From Desulfobacula sp. (lineage in GTDB: Bacteria > Desulfobacterota > Desulfobacteria > Desulfobacterales > Desulfobacteraceae), in assembly GCF_014237455.1 (NCBI RefSeq), contig NZ_JABZFL010000096.1, positions 124,001 to 188,000 on the forward strand: 64,000 nucleotides of DNA, given 5' to 3'. This document shows positions 55,234 to 62,887 of the stretch, piece after piece. A program made the position numbers and the translations under genes. How positions within the stretch are numbered: position 1 is the first letter of the stretch; each line of letters begins with the position of its first letter. Below the pieces are notes generated by a model. It saw only the letters and a program-made list of their open reading frames with translations. It did no database searches and had not been told where the DNA came from.

Positions 55234-57022
55234 AATGCCAGCACCTTACCTTGTGGCCTTTTTGTCTGAAAAGAGGTGGCCTTTGCATGCAGCGCCCGGT
55301 TTTGACATCGCACCTGGCTAAAAAGGGACACCCGGTTTGGAAATCCCCAAGCCTGCCGGGAACGTATCCGCAACGCACCTTGAGTCCTCTGGACGGAAGG
55401 GCTGCAAGAAGAGACTGGGAAAAAGGATGAAACGGGGTTGAAAAAAATGATTCCCGCGGGCCTGATTCCACAATTAGACCTTGAAACATTACCACAATGG
55501 TAGTGGCAAATCTTTTGGCGAACCAGAAATCATGGGTCACGATCACACAAGCCTTGGCAGAGGAATTATTGATGATTTCAAGTATTGCCTTTTTGTTTCC
55601 CATATCCAGCCCTTTGGTGGGCTCATCCGCGAGAAGCACACCGGATTTTGAAAGCATGGCTGATGCAAGCAATAGCCTTTGTTTCATTCCACCACTAAAC
55701 TGATGAGGATAATCAGATATTCTCTTTTTTATATTCTTGATCCCCATATCGGCAAGCAGGGTTTGTGCTTGTTTCAGGGCTGTTTTTTTATCTGTTTTAA
55801 AATGAATAATCTGCCGTTCAGCCACCTGGGAACCGATATTCAGAACAGGATTGAGTCCGTTTCCGGCAGCCTGGGGAACATAGGCTGTTTTAACGCCTCT
55901 TATCCTGCGTATTTCTTCATCTGAAAATCCTGCCATATCACGGCCATGGTATTCTATTGCCCCTGATACCCTTGCACCCTGGGGCAAAAGTTTAAGCAGT
56001 CCGAGCAGCAAAATACTTTTCCCGGCTCCGGTCTCTCCCATGACAGCTATTTTATCTTTTGCACATACGGTTAAATCAACAGAATCAACTGCCATTACCC
56101 TGTTGCCTGCTTTGTTTTTAAATGATATGCAAAGATTTTGGGCCATAAAGATCATATCAGTATCCCGTGAAACAGGGGAATTGTTTTTTCCAGAAAAATT
56201 GTTTTTTTTACCCTGATCAACGGCCTTTATCCCATCTGAATTTAAAAATGCATACCCTGTAAAATTAAATCCGATTACGGCCAGGGATATACAGAGAATT
56301 GGCGGCAGATACCACCACCAAAGCCCGTTGATCAGTCCTGCGCCTTCCATGACATCATGAAGCATTCCTCCCCAGCTTGTGTGATCCGGATCACCCAGAC
56401 CGATAAAGCTTATTCCGGCTTCGGTGAGCATGGCATAGGCCGTAGCCAGTGTTACCTTTGCAAGAATAAGTTCCCGTGTGTTTGGGAGAATGTGGCGAAA
56501 CATGATATATACATCATTGGCACCAAGGCTGCGTGCATTCATGATAAACGGATATTCCCTGAGTTTCAGCACATTGGCCCTGACCACCCGTGCTGTGCCC
56601 GGCCATGAAGAAATGGAAATAACAAAAATCACATTGAATATCCCGGGTCCTATATATGAAACCAGTATGATAATCAGGGGAAGGGCGGGTATCAGCAGAA
56701 AAATATCAGTGATTCTCATGAGCACATCGTCGACAACAGACCTGTAATATCCTGCCGCACAACCGATAACCGTGCCTATAACCGTGGCCAGGACAGCCGC
56801 GACAAAGCCGACCATAAAAGATATCCGCGCGGCATTAATTAATTCACTTAAAATATCCTGGCCGATATTGTTGGTTCCCAGAATATGCCTGCCCCCGGGA
56901 GACAGGTAAGGCGCAAAGAGTTGGTCCATATCAAAAGGCGCAACCTGATCCCCAAAAAAGGTTATGCCCAGGAAAAATAAAAGTATGAGCGTGCCGAATA
57001 TTTCCCTGTTCCTCTTAAACAA
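55223..57022 (-). CDS. fused permease (DppC-like) and ATPase (DppD-like) of an ABC importer
   Basis: 599 residues. Residues 1-265 are a DppC-type permease with N-terminal OppC-like helix, 'HILGTNNIGQDILSELINAARISF' and 'GLGDPDHTSWGGMLHDVM'. After a short linker, about 285-599 form an ATPase: Walker A 'GETGAGKSILLLGLL', signature FSGGMKQRLL, Walker B GVLLADEPTKGLD, and the C-terminal Cys-containing HPY-type tail CPFLARCDVKTGRCM. These are normally two proteins. The ATPase pairs with the NikE-like one encoded next. Overlaps the DppB gene by 8 nt. Substrate is likely a metal, metal chelate or peptide. Confidence 0.9.
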   Translation of the reverse strand: MFKRNREIFGTLILLFFLGITFFGDQVAPFDMDQLFAPYLSPGGRHILGTNNIGQDILSELINAARISFMVGFVAAVLATVIGTVIGCAAGYYRSVVDDVLMRITDIFLLIPALPLIIILVSYIGPGIFNVIFVISISSWPGTARVVRANVLKLREYPFIMNARSLGANDVYIMFRHILPNTRELILAKVTLATAYAMLTEAGISFIGLGDPDHTSWGGMLHDVMEGAGLINGLWWWYLPPILCISLAVIGFNFTGYAFLNSDGIKAVDQGKKNNFSGKNNSPVSRDTDMIFMAQNLCISFKNKAGNRVMAVDSVDLTVCAKDKIAVMGETGAGKSILLLGLLKLLPQGARVSGAIEYHGRDMAGFSDEEIRRIRGVKTAYVPQAAGNGLNPVLNIGSQVAERQIIHFKTDKKTALKQAQTLLADMGIKNIKKRISDYPHQFSGGMKQRLLLASAMLSKSGVLLADEPTKGLDMGNKKAILEIINNSSAKACVIVTHDFWFAKRFATTIVVMFQGLIVESGPRESFFSTPFHPFSQSLLAALPSRGLKVRCGYVPGRLGDFQTGCPFLARCDVKTGRCMQRPPLFRQKGHKVRCWHYAS

Positions 57023-57959
57023 GGGTGCCCCCTTTTCTTACCCTTGGGTCAAGATATGCATGGATAAGTTCTGCCATTGCATTGGCAAAAATTACGCATA
57101 ACGAAAGTATTATAAAACAACCGGAGAGCAGAGGATAATCCCTTGAAAATACAGCTTCATAGATAAGGGTACCCATTCCCTGCCATGAAAAGACAATTTC
57201 AACAAGAAGGGTCCCCCCGACCATGAATCCCAGGTTCAGTGCAACCACAGCAATATAAGGCGGCAGGGCATTTTTCAAAACATGCCGAAACAATACTTGT
57301 CTGTCCGTAAGCCCCCTGGAAAAAGCAGTGACTACATATGTCTCGTGCAGCTCCTGGTGCAGGGAGTTTCTCATGATCATATATTTATAAGCCGTACTGT
57401 GCAGAATCACTGTAATCATGGGCCAAATAGCTGCACTGCCCGTGGAATTTGTTCCAGTAAAAATATCTAAATGAAAGGCAAAAATCAGCAGCATAAGCCC
57501 AAGGCAATAGCCGGGAATGGAATAGAGAAAAAGAAATCCCGGGGTCAGGAATTTATCAAGCATTCCTCTGGTTTTCCATCCTGCAAGAGCGCCCAGGAAT
57601 CCTCCTAAAAGCGTACTGACTGCAACAGCGGGAAAAAGAAGCATCAACGTCCTCTTGAGTCTGAACTTGATAACATGAAAGACCTGGGTCCCATAATGAT
57701 TGGACCATCCCAGATCACATTGGAGGATTTTTTTAAAATAACCCGGATATCGTTTATATACGGGAAGATCAAGATGATGCTCTTTTTTCATTCTTTCCAG
57801 AATCGCAGGTTTCTGGGTGGAAAGATAATAATACCCCTCCTCGCCCAGCAGATGAACAAGAGGATCACCCGGCATCATGTGTATGAAAAAAAAATTAATG
57901 CTCACAATACAGATAAAAGCTGTTGGATACAGAAGAAATTTTTGAAAAATCAGCTTCAT
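57015..57959 (-). CDS. ABC importer permease, DppB/NikB-like
   Basis: 314 residues with six membrane helices. The family motif EAA-like loop is 'YVVTAFSRGLTDRQVLFRHVLKNALPPYI', and the N-terminal 'FFIHMMPGDPL' is typical of DppB. It forms the channel with the permease half of the fusion. The start overlaps the stop of the solute-binding gene by 4 nt; end overlaps the fused gene. Confidence 0.9.
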   Translation of the reverse strand: MKLIFQKFLLYPTAFICIVSINFFFIHMMPGDPLVHLLGEEGYYYLSTQKPAILERMKKEHHLDLPVYKRYPGYFKKILQCDLGWSNHYGTQVFHVIKFRLKRTLMLLFPAVAVSTLLGGFLGALAGWKTRGMLDKFLTPGFLFLYSIPGYCLGLMLLIFAFHLDIFTGTNSTGSAAIWPMITVILHSTAYKYMIMRNSLHQELHETYVVTAFSRGLTDRQVLFRHVLKNALPPYIAVVALNLGFMVGGTLLVEIVFSWQGMGTLIYEAVFSRDYPLLSGCFIILSLCVIFANAMAELIHAYLDPRVRKGGTLV

Positions 57960-59548
57960 TGGTTTATGTTTTTTAAGGAATTCAGGGTAAAACGATTGAT
58001 CAGGCCGCCTTCTATCTGGTTTACAGAAATCCCTGTCCAGTTTTTCCTGTAGGGATAGACATTTTTATTCCAGCAAAGTGCAATTGCAGGCAGGTGGGCT
58101 GCATAATATTCCTGGAGCCTGTAATAGTAATTTTTCACGGTTTGCAAATCAGTCATTGATAAAATATTATCGCACAGGTCGTGAAACAACGGGTCTGTAA
58201 TATTAGCCAGCACCCCGCCTCCCTGCCTGCGGGAGTCAAAATATCCGCTCGCATAACCTGAAGCCATGATCATGCCCCAGGGAGTCGTACGAAACAGTAC
58301 AAGATCAAAGGCTTTGCTCCTTACACTGGTAATCCAGGTAGACAAATCCGTCATCCTGACATTTACATGCAATCCGACTTTTTTCAAATCATGGGTTAAA
58401 AGTTTTACCAGTTGGGCGTCTCCCCATAAATCCGATCGTACCACAAGAGTAAAAGATATCTTATTACCATCCTGATCCTCACGTATGCCGTCGTTATCCC
58501 TGTCCTTTAACCCAAGAGATATTAAAATAGCCTCACATTGCCCGGGATTATATTTAAGGTCCGGCATTTTTTTATATGAAGAAAAAATTGAAGGTACAAA
58601 CCCTGAAGTCGGGATACGGCCTTTCCCCTTAAAAAGACTATTGTTAATTCTCTGATAATTAATTGCAAGACTGACAGCTTTTCTGAATTCTTTTTTTCCA
58701 AGAAAAATATTTTCCAGGTTAAACCCCAGGGCTGCGGGGATTCCCATGGACTCTTCCTGGGCAAATCCTATATTATGATCTTTTGAAAGCCGGGTAAGAT
58801 ATGGTGCAGGATATCCTGAAGCATATTTATAATAAACATCCACCTTGTTTTTCAGGAGGGAAAGGGTCAAAAGATCCATATTCTGGTTTAAAATAAATTC
58901 AATCTGCCCTGTTTCAGGTATTTCCTGATAATATCTGGTATTTTTCTTGAATTTTATTGTTCCTTTTTTTTGGTCATACCCTTCAAAAAGATAAGGCCCG
59001 CATCCGATAACCACATCCCTGCAACTGGTTTTCAGGGGGTCATCAATTTTACTCCATATATGCTCAGGCAGAATACGTATGATAAATCCACTGTTAAAAA
59101 GAAAACGGCTGTATGGTTTTTTTAATGTAAACCTGATTTTCTGTTCGTTGATATTTATCTTGTCAATGAGATCGGGAATCCATGCACAAGAGGGTTGATG
59201 CGAACCAAGATATTCAAAGGTAAATTTTACGTCTTCTGCTGTGACAGGCTTTTCATCATGCCATTTTGCATTGGATACCATGGTGAATTCCCAGGTTTTT
59301 CCATCTTTGCTGCAAGTCCAGGACTCAGCAAGCTGCGGTACAGGGCAAAGTTTTGAATCAAATCTTACCAGTGTGTCATGGGTCATGAGCATGGCAAGAA
59401 TGTTGTAATGATAATCTTTCAGGAGATTCACTATTTTTATGGTCATGGGCGTGCCAATGCGAAGTTTATCTGTTTGAGCTCCTGCCTTGGGAGGCATTGT
59501 AATAAAAATTGCCAAAAAAAGAAAAACAGGGAAAAAATATGATTTCAT
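57956..59548 (-). CDS. periplasmic solute-binding protein, SBP_bac_5 (peptide/nickel type)
   Basis: 530 residues with a Sec signal (about 1-25, AGAQTD at the cleavage region). The SBP_bac_5 layout is clear: 'LAESWTCSKDGKTWEFTMV', 'AKWHDEKPVTAEDVKFTFEYL', and later 'AVSLAINYQRINNSLFKGKGR'. It binds the transported compound in the periplasm. Nothing in the sequence proves metal versus peptide. It follows the TonB-dependent receptor gene, which implies an outer-membrane step for the same substrate. Confidence 0.9.
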   Translation of the reverse strand: MKSYFFPVFLFLAIFITMPPKAGAQTDKLRIGTPMTIKIVNLLKDYHYNILAMLMTHDTLVRFDSKLCPVPQLAESWTCSKDGKTWEFTMVSNAKWHDEKPVTAEDVKFTFEYLGSHQPSCAWIPDLIDKININEQKIRFTLKKPYSRFLFNSGFIIRILPEHIWSKIDDPLKTSCRDVVIGCGPYLFEGYDQKKGTIKFKKNTRYYQEIPETGQIEFILNQNMDLLTLSLLKNKVDVYYKYASGYPAPYLTRLSKDHNIGFAQEESMGIPAALGFNLENIFLGKKEFRKAVSLAINYQRINNSLFKGKGRIPTSGFVPSIFSSYKKMPDLKYNPGQCEAILISLGLKDRDNDGIREDQDGNKISFTLVVRSDLWGDAQLVKLLTHDLKKVGLHVNVRMTDLSTWITSVRSKAFDLVLFRTTPWGMIMASGYASGYFDSRRQGGGVLANITDPLFHDLCDNILSMTDLQTVKNYYYRLQEYYAAHLPAIALCWNKNVYPYRKNWTGISVNQIEGGLINRFTLNSLKNINQ

Positions 59549-59561
59549 TTTTTTATTCCTA

Positions 59562-59593
59562 AATAAAGCCGCCTCAATAGAAGCGGCTTTATT
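59562..59593 (-). terminator. 11-bp hairpin between receptor and binding-protein genes
   Basis: AATAAAGCCGC (59562-59572) pairs perfectly with GCGGCTTTATT (59583-59593) across a 10-base loop. The T-tract is part of the stem (TTTATT), so it may act in either direction but only partially. It would let receptor and importer differ in expression. Confidence 0.65.
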
Positions 59594-59602
59594 TTTAATG
59601 AA

Positions 59603-61606
59603 TTAAAAGTTAAAGCTGATTTCCGCAGACCAAACAGTGCCAGGATCTTCATATATATAGTATGTCTGATAATCCTCATTAAAAAGATTATCAACACTCA
59701 AGGACAAGTCAACCATGTTCACGTATCCCCAGGATACTGGAAAATGTTTTGTGGCTTTTATGTCAACCACAAAAGACTCATCCATCATAAGGTTGGCCCC
59801 ATTGGTATTTTGCGTGGTATTATTGTCATTGGTATGCTGATCACTGAGATACCTTGCAAAAACACCTATACTGTAATTGTTTGGCTTTTTATAATTAATA
59901 CCAAGGTTTGCCTTATGCTTGGGGCTGAAAGGAAGATAATTGCCTTCCTGAGCCGAATTTGCAGGATTTTCGTCAATTGTTGCAAGATTATAGGTATAGT
60001 TTGCATTCAGGGTCCAATTTTCAGTAAGATACCATGCCAATGAAAATTCAGTCCCGTATGATTTTGAACCTCCTATATTCTTGTTAACCCAGATATTACT
60101 CGCATCAAACCAGGATAAAATTTTATCATCCGTATAGTTGTAAAATCCTGCGACATTGGTCTGAATGGCATTCCCGAACCATTTTTCAACCCCAAGTTCC
60201 CATGATTGTGTCTTTTCCGGTTTAAGATCGGGATTGGGCTGCCTGGGGTTTCCCCCGGAAGTTCTGTCATCATAAAGCTGAGCGGATGAAGGCGGCTTAA
60301 ATCCAACTCCATAGTTGGCCCAGACCGATATATCATCAAGAAAATTGTATCTTATTCCAAGCTTGGGACTTAAGTTGTCATCTGTGCGATCAGCCGGACT
60401 GGAATCAGTAAAGTTACTGAAATAATTATCATAATTTTCCCAGTGATCATAGCGAAGTCCGGCCGTAAGCGTCAAGGCTTCAACAGGCTTCCATACATCC
60501 TGAATATATCCGGCAAGGGTTCTGACTTTATACTTGTTTGTCCTCCACGGATCACCTGAGACCCACATGCGATATTCCTGTTCTGTTTCCTGTCTGTTAT
60601 AAAAAAAACCAGCGGTTAAAATATTTTTAGCCCCCACACCCGCAGTAACGGTCAATTCCACCGGTGTTTCATAATAATCAGTATATCTTTTTCTGTTGGG
60701 ATCATAGTTTGTGTTTCCCCTGTCATACAGATGCAAAAGATCATCATAACGAATTCCTGCATATGCCCTCAAAGAAATATCATCTGAAAAGTCGTGATTC
60801 CAGGAAAGTGCGGCAAAATGCCTGTCCCAGTCTCCGCCTACATGGGGTCTTCCCCTTGTGTACCTGTCATTAAAAAAATTATAAAATAAAGATAATTTGG
60901 AGCGTTCATTTAAATCATAGACAGTGTTTACAGAAAATGCTGTCTTATCATAATCGCAGTCATCTATCATGCTAACACTGGGAATCACCTTGTTTGTAAC
61001 AACATTGGTACCATTGGAATCTTCATAAGATGCGGCAAATGCATATCTGAATTTATCAAAACCACCCTGTGCATCTCCTTTCAAGCGCCAGGTATCAAAA
61101 CTGCCAAAGCCGACCCCAAGGCTGCCTTTTTTTTCTTTTTTTCCTTCTTTAAGAATTACATTTATAACACCACCGTTGGCATTAGCGCCGTACAGCGCTG
61201 ATGCAGGTCCGCGTATGATTTCCACTCTTTCAATATTACCCGCAGGAATTGCCTGGGTGATCTCCCAATTTGTGGGAATACCGTTTACAAGGACAACTGT
61301 TGCATCGCTTCCAAGTCCGCGGATATTGGGATATGCAGGGAACGGGGCATATGCTCGCCGAAGTGTTATCCCGGGGACAGAGCGCAATACATCACCAATG
61401 TCTCCATTGGGTAGATTCTGAAACTCAATCTGTTCAGAATCTATAATGGTGACCGAAGCAGGAATATCTTTAACAGAAGTTTCATATTTGGTGGCTGTAA
61501 CTACGACCTGATCAAGTTTGATGACCTTGTCCTCCGTGGCCCATACCGACGGCATAATCATCAAACTTAAAACAATTGGTATTAATACACGTATTGATTT
61601 TTTCAT
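59603..61606 (-). CDS. TonB-dependent outer-membrane receptor
   Basis: 667 residues with a signal peptide (about 1-23, cleaved near VWATE) and the plug motif 'VVVTATKYETSVKDIPASVTII', then 'VLRSVPGITLRRAY', 'VLVNGIPTNWEITQAIPAGNIERVEIIRGPASALYGANANGGVINVI' (shown in part; key GPASALYGANANGGVIN). The C-terminal beta-barrel ends with WSAEISFNF, whose last Phe suits BAM insertion. It takes up a large or scarce solute using TonB energy. The family resembles BtuB/siderophore receptors, but the neighbouring peptide/nickel-type importer points to a metal complex. Leader region upstream is structured. Confidence 0.93.
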   Translation of the reverse strand: MKKSIRVLIPIVLSLMIMPSVWATEDKVIKLDQVVVTATKYETSVKDIPASVTIIDSEQIEFQNLPNGDIGDVLRSVPGITLRRAYAPFPAYPNIRGLGSDATVVLVNGIPTNWEITQAIPAGNIERVEIIRGPASALYGANANGGVINVILKEGKKEKKGSLGVGFGSFDTWRLKGDAQGGFDKFRYAFAASYEDSNGTNVVTNKVIPSVSMIDDCDYDKTAFSVNTVYDLNERSKLSLFYNFFNDRYTRGRPHVGGDWDRHFAALSWNHDFSDDISLRAYAGIRYDDLLHLYDRGNTNYDPNRKRYTDYYETPVELTVTAGVGAKNILTAGFFYNRQETEQEYRMWVSGDPWRTNKYKVRTLAGYIQDVWKPVEALTLTAGLRYDHWENYDNYFSNFTDSSPADRTDDNLSPKLGIRYNFLDDISVWANYGVGFKPPSSAQLYDDRTSGGNPRQPNPDLKPEKTQSWELGVEKWFGNAIQTNVAGFYNYTDDKILSWFDASNIWVNKNIGGSKSYGTEFSLAWYLTENWTLNANYTYNLATIDENPANSAQEGNYLPFSPKHKANLGINYKKPNNYSIGVFARYLSDQHTNDNNTTQNTNGANLMMDESFVVDIKATKHFPVSWGYVNMVDLSLSVDNLFNEDYQTYYIYEDPGTVWSAEISFNF

Positions 61607-61622
61607 CGTTCAGTCTATCTCC

Positions 61623-61779
61623 TTAGTTATTTTTAATAAACAAATTGTTGACAGACTGAAGCTTCCGAATAAATTTTGATTTTATGAACCATATTTGCTA
61701 TGATTCATTTTCGGTGGAAGCTTCTGCCGACAACGTGGGAAGACAGCTTTGAACCTTGGTCTGGATCGGCTGTCTTCCC
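61623..61779 (-). ncRNA. structured 5' leader of the receptor operon (candidate riboswitch or cis-regulatory RNA)
   Basis: On the reverse strand the leader contains a 11-bp hairpin (GGGAAGACAGC at 61779-61769 with its complement at 61747-61737, as read on that strand), then a closing stem GAAGCTTCC/GGAAGCTTC (61716-61724 and 61658-61666). Inside the latter lies a 9-bp stem ATGAAT/CCAT-type pairing (61700-61708 with 61684-61692) with one U-G pair. Outer GTTG/CAAC pairing extends it. AAGGAGA for the receptor follows. I cannot assign it to a known class: there is no B12 box and only a loose resemblance to the Moco RNA. Confidence 0.5.
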
Positions 61780-61793
61780 ATCCCTCTTTACAT

Positions 61794-61848
61794 AAAAAAA
61801 GCCGCGAAAACACTGTTTCCGTAAAAGAAACAAGCCTTCGTGGCTTTT
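61794..61848 (-). terminator. strong hairpin terminator upstream of the receptor leader
   Basis: AAAAGCCGCGAA (61797-61808) pairs with TTCGTGGCTTTT (61837-61848) with one G-T pair, and an inner GTTTC/GAAAC stem folds inside. On the reverse strand it is followed by seven T residues. It lies between the putative promoter and the receptor gene and so could act as an attenuator; it could also be the terminator of the FmdE transcript. Confidence 0.7.
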
Positions 61849-61919
61849 AGTTATCAATACAAATCACAAATAATACAGATTCAAAGCAAAAGAGTGTAAG
61901 GCTTTCTTAGCCTGACTAT

Positions 61920-61934
61920 AAGTAAACTTTACTT
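61920..61934. promoter_or_regulatory. 15-bp palindrome, candidate operator
   Basis: AAGTAAACTTTACTT is a perfect inverted repeat around one central base. It lies 14-28 nt downstream of a candidate -10 on the reverse strand, near the expected transcription start, where a repressor could block the receptor operon. It does not match Fur, NikR or MntR boxes that I recall. Confidence 0.45.
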
Positions 61935-61947
61935 CAAATAACTTTAT

Positions 61948-61976
61948 AATTTAAAAAAAAGAAGGCTTTTTGTCAA
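61948..61976 (-). promoter_or_regulatory. sigma70-like promoter for the receptor operon
   Basis: On the reverse strand TTGACA (61976-61971) is a consensus -35; after 17 nt there is TAAATT (61953-61948), a moderate -10. It is downstream of the FmdE-like stop (62075), so the receptor operon can be transcribed on its own. Leader length would be about 330 nt. Confidence 0.5.
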
Positions 61977-62074
61977 GCAAAATCAATCTATTTTGTTCCA
62001 GACATTTAAAGTGTGCGGAAAAATGTCCTGTAAACAGCATGGGAATAAAAAAGCCGGACAGACTGACTTTATTT

Positions 62075-62686
62075 TTAATTATTGCCGTCCAGGCATCCCT
62101 GACAGACCTTTTTCCCATCTATGGTTTCCATCTTTGTGGACATGGCTGGTTCACCACAGCGTGTGCATTGTGTCGAGGGTTCGATCCGCGCCTTTTCCGG
62201 TATGGGAACCTTTGCCGGGGTTATTAAGAATAACTCATCTACGGGTTTTCCCAGAATTTCAAAAGCTTTCTTTGTTTTAAGTGCTTCAAGCCTTGCAAGT
62301 TCCTCTTGCGTGGCAATATTGTTCCTCTGTTTTTCAAACAATTCCTTTTGCTCTTCACTCATACTTGGGTTAGGCCTAAATTTTGGTGAAATCCGAACTC
62401 CCTGTCCTGTTTTCCTGCTGAAAAATGTAAATGCCAACTTTCCATAGTCTTTATAGATAAAATTGCCTTTGCCAAAGGTGCAGCCGGTTAAGACCTGAAC
62501 AGCATCCACGCCGCAGGCATCATTTTCAACAATGGCGACAAGTTCCTCATCCTGAGCACGGTTCTCCTTAAGCCACTCAAGCGCAGCATTTGCAGCTTTA
62601 TACCCAAAAACCAGGCCGCCACAAATGTGCCCGTGAAAATCAACACATTTTTTAAAATCATCCGTCATCAATTCATCTCTATCCAT
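62075..62686 (-). CDS. FmdE family protein with C-terminal zinc ribbon
   Basis: 203 residues from the ATG at 62686; a TTG at 62695 and an ATG at 62668 are alternatives, none with a good ribosome-binding site. The FmdE-type core is clear: 'CVDFHGHICGGLVFGYKAA' and 'NDACGVDAVQVLTGCTFGKGN' with Cys/His ligands. The C-terminal 'STQCTRCGEPAMSTKM...KKVCQGC' is a four-Cys zinc ribbon. FmdE proteins are linked with molybdenum/tungsten enzymes or metal handling; the function is unknown. Adjacent to TonB receptor and ABC importer on the same strand, so a metal-uptake context is likely. Confidence 0.85.
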   Translation of the reverse strand: MDRDELMTDDFKKCVDFHGHICGGLVFGYKAANAALEWLKENRAQDEELVAIVENDACGVDAVQVLTGCTFGKGNFIYKDYGKLAFTFFSRKTGQGVRISPKFRPNPSMSEEQKELFEKQRNNIATQEELARLEALKTKKAFEILGKPVDELFLITPAKVPIPEKARIEPSTQCTRCGEPAMSTKMETIDGKKVCQGCLDGNN

Positions 62687-62887
62687 AAAATTCAAATTAA
62701 TATGGTTAGGAATGCCTTGTCAAGGAAATTAGAAAAAACCGGCTCAAGCGTATGCATCTTTTTTAAAATCAAACTTCCTGTTTTTTCAAACAAATCGATT
62801 TATCGGATCGACAAAAAATGTTATCCATAATATCATTTAAATAAAATTATACTGATTTAATCATGAATTTATCAATGGAAAACAAGC

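Noticed and set aside
61620-61980. Cobalamin riboswitch upstream of the TonB receptor
   Set aside because: No B12 box and no conserved core were found; only GCCACGAA resembles it, and that lies inside the terminator stem.
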